This document shows, in pieces, positions 35,752 to 45,301 of a stretch of 64,000 nt of DNA. The notes beneath the pieces are model-generated. The model was not told the DNA's origin and did no database searches. It worked only from the letters and a program-made list of their open reading frames with translations. A program made the position numbers and the translations under genes. Within the stretch, counting starts at the first letter, position 1. The number at the start of each line of letters is the position of its first letter. Source of the stretch: an uncultured Vampirovibrio sp. (lineage in GTDB: Bacteria; Cyanobacteriota; Vampirovibrionia; Gastranaerophilales; Gastranaerophilaceae); assembly GCA_910577395.1 (NCBI GenBank), contig CAJTLG010000004.1, forward strand, positions 62,001 through 126,000, written 5' to 3'.

Positions 35752-38700
35752 TTAGAGTCTGTCTTTTTTGTTTCTTCCCAATGCCCACCTAAGGCCGCCT
35801 GACAGCGATATACCTTTTCTGCCGCCCATTCTTGCCATGGTTTGCATAAAACATGTGAAATGTTCACCTTTATTTTTTTGAAAACCAAGACCATATTCAA
35901 CATATGGGTCAACATACATATCCGGAAGTTTTATTCCGTCTGCCGTTACACTTGATTGGTTAAACAAATTCCACACCATAGAGGCGCTTGCATAAGGCTG
36001 CCAACCGTGCTCCGTATTTCCGATAAGTCTTAAGCCGGGTTTTATTTCAAGGGTATTTAACGGGTCGGATTTTATTTTTACCCCTGCAGCGTTTGTGTAA
36101 TCAAATATATTTGCAAAATAATAGCTGAATGATGTCATTGGTTGGATAATAAATTTCCCTCCGCCAAATTCCATATTATATCCGCTTCTAAGAGATGCAC
36201 CGGCTGTGGCCGCTGAAATATTGTCTTTGCCAATACTTGTATCTATTGACCCAAGGCTGAAACCGCCCGTTGCAGATAGTGCGGTCCAGAAGTTTTTTCT
36301 GTAGCGGGATTTTGTTAATCCAAATACAAAGCCGTTTGTCATTATGTCTACATCGCTATAATCAAGGCTGGAACCATGGTAGCCCAAATATGTTGACAGA
36401 ACATTTGACCAGCCCTTTTTGGATTTTTTGGCTATAGAATCGTATCCGATAAGGGTTCCGTATGATATATTATCCACCTTTGGTCCGTGTTTTAAATCAA
36501 TTTCTTCAAAAATTGTATATGGGCGCATCCAGTAACCTTTATTCTCCAGTTGTTCGTTGTATCCATATAATTGATTATTAAATTCGGTTATAGCATATTC
36601 ATCAGAATGCAGTTGGGCATATCTTTCTTTAGCGGGTAATTTTGTAAATGAATCAGAATGCTCAAAGCCAAAATTCATTGTTTCTCTTACGCCGGCCTGT
36701 GCGATAGCTTGAAGTGCAACCGAAGTTCCTAAAACTGATGGGGCAAAGATATTATAATCTCCGCCGTTACCCGTACTTCCGGTTCTTTCAAATTCTAAAA
36801 TACCTGTATCTTCGTTATAGGTAACCCCGTATTTAAAAATTTTACCGACAGCTTCTTTTGCACTGTCTTCAAGGGCAACCAGTTTTTGTATTTCTTCACT
36901 AAATGCATCTTTAAGATTGATTTCCGCAAATTCATCATTTGCATCAACAATTACATTTATTTTATCAATATTAATTTTTGCATCATTTGCTGCCGTTACT
37001 TTATCTGCGGTAAAGCTGTCAGTTTTTCCTTGAGCTAAATCAGCATCAAGTATAGTGTTTAAATTTGCATTTAAGTTTAGATTTTTAAAATGATGATTTT
37101 GAATGACGCCGTTTGCAAGATTTAAATTTGAAGCGCCGCTTACGCTAAAGCTTTTTGCGTTGTCAAAAAATGTACCGTTTTTTCCAAGGGCAATTGTGCC
37201 GCCATGAATATCAACAGTGCCCGTGTAGCCTGACATATCCTCATTTAAAACAATAGTGCCGGTGTTTTCTCCATGGGGTGCATCATTTGGTATTCTGTTG
37301 TTGTAGGGCCATTTTTCTTTATCCCAGGTACCTTCTTTGTTGATTGTTATTACGGCTTTATCCGTAGAGGTGATTTTATCATTAAATACAATGCTTTTTC
37401 CGGTTTCAGAGTTTAAATTCAATGTGCCTTCATTGTGTATTGCGTTTGATACAGTGTTTGCTTTGTTGCCTTCAAATATTACATCTTTTTTGCTTGCAAT
37501 TATATTTAAGGTACCGCCTTCAGCATTATAGATTGCGCCGCCTGCAGAGCCTTCACCTGTTGTTTTGTTGTTTGTAAAAGATGTATCAACAGCGGTTAAA
37601 ATTGCTCTGTCTGTCACATAGGCTGCCCCTCCGCCGTATTCGGTGTTATCGGCGGCATTGCTTATCACTTCGTTTGAATCAACAATTGAATTATCAATAT
37701 TAATAAAGTTAAATTTACCTGCGTATATTGCGCCGCCCTTGGCGCCTGTATCCGTAATATTTCCTTTTGAATTTGCTGTATTATTTGTGATTACGGAATT
37801 TTTTATATTAACAGTCTTTATACGGTTTACATTGGTTGCATCCAATACCGCAATAGCGCCACCCTGTGCTGTGCCTTCTGATACAACCTTATTTTTATTA
37901 AATGTTGTATTTTCAAAATTATAGACGCTTCTTCTGTCATTTACCTCCGGGGCTGCGGCAATAGCGCCCCCTGAAGATACAACATCTGCTTTTGTATTTT
38001 CATTTATTACGCTGTTGCCTTCAAACAGGGTATTTTTTATGTTTGTTTCGGCATTTGCAAGGCGTATAGCGCCGCCTTGTGCACTTGCACTTTTTGTTAT
38101 TTCGGTGTTGCTGTCTTTAAAATGAACTGAATTATCTTTAAATACAGTGTTTGAAATATTAAGGGCAGCCTCTGTCTTTTTATTGGGATTGCTTGATACA
38201 ACCCCTGTGGTATTATTTGTTTGAGAAATAGCCCCGCCGCCTGCGGTGATATCTGCTGTTGATACTGTTTCCGGGTTTAAAACAGTTTTGTTTGATATAA
38301 ATAATGCATCCTTTATTGTTGTATCATTCATCAAATACAAGGCACCGCCCTGTGCCTGTGATACCGTACCTGTTGCAGAATTGTTTTCAAAAACAGTTTT
38401 ATCAAACGTGTGTTCAAAATATGCATTATCAATTTCAGGGGTGTATGAGTCAGCATAAATTGCCCCGCCATACGCTTTAGAGCCAATTGCATAATTTCCC
38501 CCAAAGTATGAACCGTCAATATCCAAAGAACCTGCAGAATTAAAAATAGCCCCGCCCCTTGCCTGTGCATACGAGCTTGTTGAGGCGGTATTTGCCTGTG
38601 CATGGTTATTTATAAAATAACTGTCAGATACTGTAAAAATACCGTTTTTTTGTTGGGAATATATTGCTCCGCCTTCTGCAGCAGATGTGCTGGTGCCTGA

Positions 38701-39360
38701 TGTGCCTGCAGAATTACGGGAATTATCTATAAAAACACTGTTTTTAACAGTCAATTCCCCTGCATGCTGCTTTGCGCCGCTATCTGCAACCTCGGTTTTT
38801 ACATTGGCAGTATTATGTCCGTGATAAATTGCCCCGCCCTTGCCATTTGCATTTGTTGAATTATTTTGGTTGTTTTGAAATACGGAATTTTCAATTGCAA
38901 GATTGTCTGTTGAATACATAAAGCTGCCGCCAAATGTGCCGGTGCTTGTAAAATTATGCGCACCCTTGTTTTCAATAACAAGGTTGTGGCGGATAATTTC
39001 ATTGTTGCTGCCTAATTTAATTATGGCAACAGTGTTATCTCCGCCTGAAAGCAGAGGGGTGGTGTTAAATTTACCTATATTTATAATTTGGTTATTGTAT
39101 CCTTTGCCTGCAAGGCTGTTTGTAGAGCGTATCCATGCGCCGGAGCTTGCATTATTTTTATGGTTTGTTCCGTCTATCCCAAAGCCGTTACCGTTTATTG
39201 CGGTATCGCCTGATGTCATATTTTGGATATTTCCGCTAACGGTAGCATCTTCTTTTAATTCTGTTGTTTTGCTCCCTATGTTGTCAAGCCTTGCCGCCTG
39301 CACAGAGCCTGCGATAAGCATAAATAATAAAACTGATGATATTTTGTTTAATTTAAACAT
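35752..39360 (-). CDS. Autotransporter with Pmp-like beta-helix passenger
   Basis: 1202 aa. Signal peptide MFKLNKISSVLLFMLIAGSVQA. The passenger (about 25-880) is a right-handed beta-helix with many GGAI tetrapeptides and FxxN or NNxA motifs (GGAIYHGHN, FIDNSRN, GGAIYSQQKN), the repeat pattern of chlamydial polymorphic membrane proteins. The C-terminal ~280 residues form the outer-membrane barrel (GYWMRPYTIF, TLIGYDSIAKKS, ..., GGLRWALGRN) and end KKDRL rather than the usual terminal aromatic. It is predicted to be an adhesin on the cell surface. Confidence 0.88.
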   Translation of the reverse strand: MFKLNKISSVLLFMLIAGSVQAARLDNIGSKTTELKEDATVSGNIQNMTSGDTAINGNGFGIDGTNHKNNASSGAWIRSTNSLAGKGYNNQIINIGKFNTTPLLSGGDNTVAIIKLGSNNEIIRHNLVIENKGAHNFTSTGTFGGSFMYSTDNLAIENSVFQNNQNNSTNANGKGGAIYHGHNTANVKTEVADSGAKQHAGELTVKNSVFIDNSRNSAGTSGTSTSAAEGGAIYSQQKNGIFTVSDSYFINNHAQANTASTSSYAQARGGAIFNSAGSLDIDGSYFGGNYAIGSKAYGGAIYADSYTPEIDNAYFEHTFDKTVFENNSATGTVSQAQGGALYLMNDTTIKDALFISNKTVLNPETVSTADITAGGGAISQTNNTTGVVSSNPNKKTEAALNISNTVFKDNSVHFKDSNTEITKSASAQGGAIRLANAETNIKNTLFEGNSVINENTKADVVSSGGAIAAAPEVNDRRSVYNFENTTFNKNKVVSEGTAQGGAIAVLDATNVNRIKTVNIKNSVITNNTANSKGNITDTGAKGGAIYAGKFNFINIDNSIVDSNEVISNAADNTEYGGGAAYVTDRAILTAVDTSFTNNKTTGEGSAGGAIYNAEGGTLNIIASKKDVIFEGNKANTVSNAIHNEGTLNLNSETGKSIVFNDKITSTDKAVITINKEGTWDKEKWPYNNRIPNDAPHGENTGTIVLNEDMSGYTGTVDIHGGTIALGKNGTFFDNAKSFSVSGASNLNLANGVIQNHHFKNLNLNANLNTILDADLAQGKTDSFTADKVTAANDAKINIDKINVIVDANDEFAEINLKDAFSEEIQKLVALEDSAKEAVGKIFKYGVTYNEDTGILEFERTGSTGNGGDYNIFAPSVLGTSVALQAIAQAGVRETMNFGFEHSDSFTKLPAKERYAQLHSDEYAITEFNNQLYGYNEQLENKGYWMRPYTIFEEIDLKHGPKVDNISYGTLIGYDSIAKKSKKGWSNVLSTYLGYHGSSLDYSDVDIMTNGFVFGLTKSRYRKNFWTALSATGGFSLGSIDTSIGKDNISAATAGASLRSGYNMEFGGGKFIIQPMTSFSYYFANIFDYTNAAGVKIKSDPLNTLEIKPGLRLIGNTEHGWQPYASASMVWNLFNQSSVTADGIKLPDMYVDPYVEYGLGFQKNKGEHFTCFMQTMARMGGRKGISLSGGLRWALGRNKKDRL

Positions 39361-39506
39361 GGCCTTTCTTTTAATCCTTTTATTAGTGTATAAAGCATTA
39401 CTATTTTATTTTATTCGCTGAAAATGCCATGTCGTAAAAATTTACAAATCTTTTCATTGCTAAAATAGCATGTGTTTTGGGATGTGCATGTTGTATGGTT
39501 TGGTGC

Positions 39507-39535
39507 TTGCATTTTATTTTTGTTTTGCATATAAT
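39507..39535 (+). promoter_or_regulatory. Promoter of module copy C
   Basis: TTGCAT, 17 bp, TATAAT, then ATAACTCCC, 50 bp before the first small gene. The spacer (TTTATTTTTGTTTTGCA) and the downstream C-rich tail resemble the upstream blocks of copies A and B. Confidence 0.6.
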
Positions 39536-39585
39536 ATAACTCCCTATTTTAAGTTTGCATAAATATATATGAGGTTGTTAGAAAA

Positions 39586-40059
39586 ATGAGAGTATCCCCG
39601 GTTATTAATTACAGTAAAAATAATAAGGTTAATTTTGGCAGGTTTGCAGATGATAATGCAAGAGAGGTTGTTAAAAAGGCCTTAGCAACAGATGATAAGG
39701 TTATGAAACCTGTTTACAATTCTTGGTTCAAAAGGATTGAAGAGTGCGATTTCTTTGAGGCTTATACGGATGAAGAAGATAATAATACCGTTAAAGGCAG
39801 ATTTACTGATGAATTTGTGAAAAGAAATGCTAACAACAAGAATATAATAAGGGATATAGATTCTTTAAAAAGAAACGGTATTTTGGATGATTTAAGCAAG
39901 TTTATGAACGCAAAAGTCGTTGCGAACAACATACCGGATTTTGTAGATATGCTTAAAGGGGTTGACCTTTCCAAAAAGTGGCTTTCAGAAAATCCTTATG
40001 GCGATGCAAGAATTGCAGAACGGGCGAGGGAAGATTTTCTTAACAATTTAGCAGATTAG
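39586..40059 (+). CDS. Small NxxFxG module protein, copy C1 (157 aa)
   Basis: MRVSPVINYSKNN then KVNFGRF. Residues ~8-78 are identical to those of the next gene. The C-terminal half (KRNANNKNIIRDIDSLKRNG..., SKKWLSENPYGD) is homologous in outline but strongly diverged. GAGG lies about 11 bases before the ATG. It aligns by eye with copy A over REVVKKAL and ECDFFEAY. First gene of a three-gene plus-strand series ending in the large paralogue. Function unknown. Confidence 0.65.
   Translation: MRVSPVINYSKNNKVNFGRFADDNAREVVKKALATDDKVMKPVYNSWFKRIEECDFFEAYTDEEDNNTVKGRFTDEFVKRNANNKNIIRDIDSLKRNGILDDLSKFMNAKVVANNIPDFVDMLKGVDLSKKWLSENPYGDARIAERAREDFLNNLAD
39607..39818 (+). repeat. 212-bp block identical to 40124-40335, first copy
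   Basis: Every base matches the second copy at an offset of 517. The block begins at the codons for NYSKNN and stops abruptly at DEFV. Sequence on both sides differs. Confidence 0.9.
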
Positions 40060-40099
40060 AAAAATGTAAGACTTGAAAAAAATAAATGAGGTTTAAATA

Positions 40100-40597
40100 A
40101 TGAGAATATCAGGTGTTTTTGCAAATTACAGTAAAAATAATAAGGTTAATTTTGGCAGGTTTGCAGATGATAATGCAAGAGAGGTTGTTAAAAAGGCCTT
40201 AGCAACAGATGATAAGGTTATGAAACCTGTTTACAATTCTTGGTTCAAAAGGATTGAAGAGTGCGATTTCTTTGAGGCTTATACGGATGAAGAAGATAAT
40301 AATACCGTTAAAGGCAGATTTACTGATGAATTTGTAAGCAGCAATGCTGATAATAAACAAATAAGTAGACAAATAACAAGAAAAGTAGACTTTTTAAAAA
40401 GACATGGTGTTTTGAATGATTTAAGTACATTTGATAATGCAGAAACCATGGCCATGGAAATATGGGATTTTGAAGAATTACGCAAGGGGATTGATGTTGC
40501 AGATAAACGCGTTAAATTGATGATGGAGATGGCAAATAAAAGCAAAAAACCTGAAAACTATGCCGCAAGGCGGGCTGAAGAAGAAGCTTACAGGTAG
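40100..40597 (+). CDS. Small NxxFxG module protein, copy C2 (165 aa)
   Basis: MRISGVFANYSKNN then KVNFGRF. The constant N-terminal half is the same as C1, followed by a different C-terminal half (SSNADNKQISRQI..., IWDFEELRKGIDVADKR). GAGG lies eight bases before the ATG. It starts 40 bp after C1 and sits 83 bp before the large paralogue. Two members with one fixed and one variable half suggest duplication followed by diversification or local gene conversion. Confidence 0.65.
   Translation: MRISGVFANYSKNNKVNFGRFADDNAREVVKKALATDDKVMKPVYNSWFKRIEECDFFEAYTDEEDNNTVKGRFTDEFVSSNADNKQISRQITRKVDFLKRHGVLNDLSTFDNAETMAMEIWDFEELRKGIDVADKRVKLMMEMANKSKKPENYAARRAEEEAYR
40124..40335 (+). repeat. 212-bp block identical to 39607-39818, second copy
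   Basis: Second copy of the identical block, including synonymous positions. It ends at the same codon boundary region as the first. Confidence 0.9.
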
Positions 40598-40680
40598 GGC
40601 CATATAATTTTAGGCAATTTTTTCATGCCAATCGTTTTTATTAATAAGTAATTATTTTAATAGGAATGGCTTAGCTTAAA

Positions 40681-42726
40681 ATGCGCCTTTTGCCGCATAG
40701 TATCAATAATATAAATAAAAACGCCTGCTTTAGGGGCAAGGTACCAAATATTGATGACCTTACAGCCTCTAAAAGGTTTGCAAACTGTGCCCTAAACGGC
40801 CTGTGGGATAAATTATCAAGCTCAATAAATCAAAAACGGCCAAACCTTATTAAAGATATTAACGGTATAGAATATATCCCGGATGATACGCCGTTTCAAA
40901 GAATTGTTTCCGGCTTTAAATGTTTCTTTGGGATGCCTTTAGATATTGTGGATGCCGTTGCAAAAAAATTTCCGAATTCAAAATTAAACAATGCCGAATT
41001 TTTAAAAAAACACAGGGAAACAGCGCAGCTGGAAGATAACATACGCGCATTTCAGGGGCTGCAGAAAAACGGTTCAAAATTTGCAAAAGAATATATGGCA
41101 AAAAAAGGCCTGACAGAATACCCAACGGGCGATTGCGGGGAATATTGTAAATCAATTTGTGACCCTGTAACCAATAAATTTATTGAACAGCTGAACGGCA
41201 CAATGGCGGATGGTGTTGCAAACTATGATACCAAAAAGGAAAGGTTTTCTACAAGGATTATTTCGGGCCTCACTGCCGCCCTGTTTTTAGGGAATGATTT
41301 TTTCAATAAAGCTGTTCAAAAAGGAAAATCAAAAGAGGATGCCAAAAAAGAACAACACCTAAAACAAGGGCAGGAAATTAAAGAAAATATATGCGAGGCA
41401 ATAACCCAGTTTGCCGTATTTGCCTGCTTTTCAAAGACCATTAATAAAAGCCCGTGGGCGCCTGCAATAATAGGTGCGGGGATAGGGCTTGTATCCCGTG
41501 TGATTTCAAGGTTATCATCCGGCATGCGCATTACAAGAATGGATGTGCCGGAGCGCCCTAAAACAACAATGCCAACAATAAATGAATTTATAGCAGGTGC
41601 AAAAACAGGCAGCACGGCAGAGCTTTTAGATAAAAAACGCCAAGATTATACGGAAGAGATTAAAAACGGGCATAAAAAGCCTGTGCTTAGTGTAAAGAAT
41701 ATACTTTTATTCTGTGCCGCAAGCATTGCGGGTGGATATGCTTTAAGGTTTGGCAAAAATCACACAAAAATCGGTAAAAAAATTACTAAAATAATGGAAA
41801 AACGTGTAGACAAGCTGAAATCTGAAATTATCCAAGATAAGTTTGCCACTTATGATGAATTAACAAAAATGGCAGACACACTTTTACAAAATGGTGATGA
41901 TAAATTCTACCAGAGTATTAAAAATATTGCAAAAAAAGCCGATGATAACGATAGAATTTTTCTCGGTACAGATTTTGTAACCAAAAAGCTTTTTAATAAA
42001 ATTGAAGTCCGGGTGCAGGATTTAAAGGCCCTGAAAACCGCACCGTTCAGATTTATTAAAGAGCTTGTCTCATATCCGTATAAAATAGTAAGCAGATTGG
42101 AAGAGGCAATCAAAAATTCGAGAATAATCAAAAACGGCGGCACACTCCCCGAAAAAACAAAGCCCACCAAGGATACCTACGGAATTTTAAATTTATACAA
42201 GCGTTTCCTTGAATTTGAAGAAAAATCCGGCGGTGATGAGGCAAAACTGGCCAAAGATTTTGGCGAATATGTAAATAAAATGATACTAAAGGCCAATAAC
42301 GAAGTGACATCATCTAAAGGCGATAACTCTAAAATAGCAGTTATGGCGCAAACTTTGGGCACATTGACCGGCATGTGGTTTAATATGAATGATGAATTTA
42401 ATTCTTCAATCAGAAATGGCAGTACCAAAAAAGAAGCGCAAAAAGACGCAAGAGCAAGGGGTATAAATAAATTTTTCAGAATGACCGTCCAGATAATAAT
42501 TTCAGGCTCATTAAACGACATATTCAGAAAGCAATATAATAATTCAATAGCTAGCTCTGCCGCCGTGGTGGTTGCAAGCACAATTTTGACGGATATGGCC
42601 TCAAGAATTTTATCCGGAATGCCCTCTAAAAAGATGACAAAGGATGAACTTGAGCAATACCAAAAAGACCACAAAGAGGGCTCTATGGCTTGGTATTACA
42701 GGATGATTGATAAATTAGCTTCGTAA
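40681..42726 (+). CDS. Large module protein, copy C (681 aa, uncharacterised family)
   Basis: Third paralogue. The N-terminus has NACFRGKVPNID, comparable with LNFTGLKTGKIPNL of copy A. Matching blocks: DTPFQRIVSGFKCFFGMPLDIVDAVAKKF in part, RIISGLTAALFLGNDFFNKAVQKGKSKEDAKK, FACFSKTINKSPWAP, VSRVISRLSSG, LSVKNILLFCAASIAGGYAL, then DARARGINKFFRM and ILTDMASRILSGMPSKKM..., ending YYRMIDKLAS. It is the most diverged of the three, richer in Cys and Lys. Its last Ser codon and stop lie within the left 34-bp repeat of the Shango island. Function unknown. Confidence 0.7.
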   Translation: MRLLPHSINNINKNACFRGKVPNIDDLTASKRFANCALNGLWDKLSSSINQKRPNLIKDINGIEYIPDDTPFQRIVSGFKCFFGMPLDIVDAVAKKFPNSKLNNAEFLKKHRETAQLEDNIRAFQGLQKNGSKFAKEYMAKKGLTEYPTGDCGEYCKSICDPVTNKFIEQLNGTMADGVANYDTKKERFSTRIISGLTAALFLGNDFFNKAVQKGKSKEDAKKEQHLKQGQEIKENICEAITQFAVFACFSKTINKSPWAPAIIGAGIGLVSRVISRLSSGMRITRMDVPERPKTTMPTINEFIAGAKTGSTAELLDKKRQDYTEEIKNGHKKPVLSVKNILLFCAASIAGGYALRFGKNHTKIGKKITKIMEKRVDKLKSEIIQDKFATYDELTKMADTLLQNGDDKFYQSIKNIAKKADDNDRIFLGTDFVTKKLFNKIEVRVQDLKALKTAPFRFIKELVSYPYKIVSRLEEAIKNSRIIKNGGTLPEKTKPTKDTYGILNLYKRFLEFEEKSGGDEAKLAKDFGEYVNKMILKANNEVTSSKGDNSKIAVMAQTLGTLTGMWFNMNDEFNSSIRNGSTKKEAQKDARARGINKFFRMTVQIIISGSLNDIFRKQYNNSIASSAAVVVASTILTDMASRILSGMPSKKMTKDELEQYQKDHKEGSMAWYYRMIDKLAS

Positions 42727-42756
42727 AATAAGGGCGTAAGCGTTTAAAATCGCGTG
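42723..42756 (+). repeat. 34-bp direct repeat, left end of defence island (att-like)
   Basis: Identical at all 34 positions to 49008-49041; flanking bases differ immediately on both sides. Core: AAGGGCGTAAGCGTTTAAAA. It covers the stop codon of the large module gene. Confidence 0.85.
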
Positions 42757-43143
42757 TAAAACGACAACTTGTTTGAGTATTTTGAACAGTAAGTTTGATT
42801 ATTGCCATGTGGTGCAGGCTGGAAATGAACCAAGATTTTATGATGACATTGAAGATATTAATTTCAATTCATATTTGTATAATCATATTAACTCAGTTTT
42901 AATCAGATTTCAAGGGGCTTTGCCTGTCAATTTGTTGACAATTTTAGGTTTTAAGCAGTTGTTGAATTTGAGGTAAAAATTAATAAAATTCGACCTTGAA
43001 AACCCCTGATTTTTCGTTTAATTTTGTCAACTTGTTTCAATAGATTTAACTGATTATTAAAATTTTAATTAGCTTACTTACAAACTATTATTAATTTATT
43101 CCCCTATTTGTAGTAGAATTAAACTAACATGGGAGTAGAAATT
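42757..43143. other. Gap inside the left end of the defence island
   Basis: A TTG-initiated frame of 67 codons at 42773-42976 (containing AGNEPRFYDDIEDINF) has no ribosome site and no recognised family; it may be a gene remnant. The remainder is very AT-rich and must contain the promoter of the three defence genes, but no consensus boxes stand out. Confidence 0.4.
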
Positions 43144-45297
43144 ATGGGTTTTTTATTTTTTATTATTTCAATAATTATAATTATCAACATGGTCAATAGC
43201 GGTAAAAATGGCCAGAATAATTCTACTCAACACAGCTCCCATCATTCCCCCACTTATGATTCTTATAGCCACAATAGATATAATAAAAATTTTTCATCTA
43301 AACTAAATTTTCATTCTAAAAATGATTCTATTGAATTATTTGGATACACTATTACAAATTCATTATTTTACACCTGTGCTTCTTTATCAAATATGCCTTT
43401 TGCAATTAATACAAAATCCAATCCAAATTTCAATAATAATCCCGCTGAAAGTTTAAATTACTGGCCTAATTATAACCAAATAAACCAAACACAACAGGGT
43501 TATTATATAAAATGGTTAGCAGAAGGCAAACCTTATATTGAAGAATTAGGATATGCATATATTTATTATTATGGCTTAGAATACAGAGCTTTAGTAGAAA
43601 AGCAGAGCCAAAAAGAAGTTTTATTTGAAATTGTGGATTTGGTAAAAAATTTCAAAAGACTAAGATATGGATACGATTTAATCGCTTATTTGACTTTATC
43701 AATTAAAAATTTTACATTAGATGAAACAAATAAATTATTAGAATTCTTCAAAAATAATGAACAAGAATATATGTATAATCCTGCATATAATTCAATAATT
43801 AAGAATTTAACTCCAAATGCGAAATATCAGGCAAAATTCTCTCCCTATCAATTCTTAAATAACAATGAATACAATAACTTGAGCGATAGAAAAAATGAAT
43901 TACTATCTTATTATTTTGATAAATTGATTGAAGGATTGAATCAAGACGAGATATATACAACTAAATCTCAAAATTACTGCTATTATATGGCAATGGGGTA
44001 TTATAGAATAACAAATGATGTGAATTATGATGCTATAGTGCCATCAACTAAGCTTAAACGTCTATGGAATCAAGCTCGAAAAATAATAAAAGATGAAATT
44101 AAACAGACTGTTAAAAAATTTGATAGTTCTGCTGAACCTTTGACTGAAATTGAAAAACTTGCGTATTTACCTTCAAAATTAAGAAATAATATAAACTATT
44201 CATTTAATAATTTTGATTTTGGTGATAAATCTATATCTGATATTGGAACAATTGCAAACAAATTAGGATTTAAAATACAAGATAAAACTACTTTAAGGCA
44301 ATCTTCTTTGATAGTAGATGCTTGCGAAGCTCTTGGATATAAAATAGAACCGAATGTAAATATTGATAAAAAACCTTATAAAAAAGATGCATTGGTTTCT
44401 ATCTACAAAAGTCAATATCCAGAGAAATTGTCTCCTATTGATTATCAAATAGCCTCATTGTTTACAGATATTGGTTACCAAATCGCATTAGAAGATAACG
44501 AATTATTACAAGTAGAAATTGCGTATATAGAAAATTACATAAAAAAAGAATTTAGCCTATCACTATCTGAAAGGTATCGTTTGCAGATGCGTGGCGAATT
44601 AATTGTCCATACAAAAGAAATCAATACAAATGAAACTGTTAAAAAGTTAATTAAAATGCTAGATGATAGTGGTAAAGAAACTATTGCAAAATATATAATC
44701 TCAGTGGCAATGGCTGATGGTGTCGTAAAAGATAGTGAATTAAAAATTTTGCAAAAAATATTTAAACAACTTGATTTTTCAGAGGATTATCTAAATTCGA
44801 CTTTAACCGAGCTTATAAATAGTACAGATAATGTTGTGGTAGTTGAAAAAGGAACTACAACAAAGAAACAAGGTTCAAAGATACCTAAAAATGTTGAATC
44901 TGATAAAAAAATAGAATTAAAGTTGGATACTGAAAAATTAGAAAAAATAAAAATCAATACATCTGAAATTCAGAATGTACTACAAGAAATTTTTGCAGAT
45001 GAACAAGCTGAGGTATTAAAATCTGAACCTACAGAAACACTTTCTTCTGAGGATGAAGATAAAAAAGAAATTGAAAGTGGCTTACAAGGCATAGTAAATA
45101 TCATAATTGATAAAGAAAATTGGACCCGTAATGAATTACTTAACATCATTCAAAACAAAGGAATTATGCTAAGTAGTGCTATTGATGAAATTAATGAATG
45201 GTCAGAAGAGGAGTATGGGGATTTTCTTGTAGAAGAAGATGATGATGTTTATATAGTAAATGAAGATGTTGTTAATTTAATAAAAAATAAGGAATAA
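43144..45297 (+). CDS. sngA: Shango defence protein A: TerB-domain protein
   Basis: 717 aa from the ATG at 43144, preceded by GGGAG eight bases upstream; an ATG at 43129 would put that ribosome site inside the gene. An N-terminal membrane helix (FLFFIISIIIIINMV) is followed by a TerB-N domain (YWPNYNQINQTQQGYYIKWL, then YYYGLEYRAL). Residues ~440-560 form the TerB domain (KETIAKYIISVAMADGVVKDSE, with its acidic metal-type residues), and the C-terminal ~100 residues are a TerB-C-like region. Together with the following ATPase and helicase genes this matches the three-gene Shango anti-phage system. It probably senses infection or anchors the complex (inference). Confidence 0.85.
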   Translation: MGFLFFIISIIIIINMVNSGKNGQNNSTQHSSHHSPTYDSYSHNRYNKNFSSKLNFHSKNDSIELFGYTITNSLFYTCASLSNMPFAINTKSNPNFNNNPAESLNYWPNYNQINQTQQGYYIKWLAEGKPYIEELGYAYIYYYGLEYRALVEKQSQKEVLFEIVDLVKNFKRLRYGYDLIAYLTLSIKNFTLDETNKLLEFFKNNEQEYMYNPAYNSIIKNLTPNAKYQAKFSPYQFLNNNEYNNLSDRKNELLSYYFDKLIEGLNQDEIYTTKSQNYCYYMAMGYYRITNDVNYDAIVPSTKLKRLWNQARKIIKDEIKQTVKKFDSSAEPLTEIEKLAYLPSKLRNNINYSFNNFDFGDKSISDIGTIANKLGFKIQDKTTLRQSSLIVDACEALGYKIEPNVNIDKKPYKKDALVSIYKSQYPEKLSPIDYQIASLFTDIGYQIALEDNELLQVEIAYIENYIKKEFSLSLSERYRLQMRGELIVHTKEINTNETVKKLIKMLDDSGKETIAKYIISVAMADGVVKDSELKILQKIFKQLDFSEDYLNSTLTELINSTDNVVVVEKGTTTKKQGSKIPKNVESDKKIELKLDTEKLEKIKINTSEIQNVLQEIFADEQAEVLKSEPTETLSSEDEDKKEIESGLQGIVNIIIDKENWTRNELLNIIQNKGIMLSSAIDEINEWSEEEYGDFLVEEDDDVYIVNEDVVNLIKNKE

Positions 45298-45301
45298 ATT
45301 A

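Noticed and set aside
39586..40597. Diversity-generating retroelement target genes
   Set aside because: No reverse transcriptase or template repeat in the window, and the differences are not confined to adenine-derived positions.
42773..42976. 67-codon TTG frame as a real gene
   Set aside because: No ribosome site and no recognised motif; kept only as a possible remnant in the gap entry.
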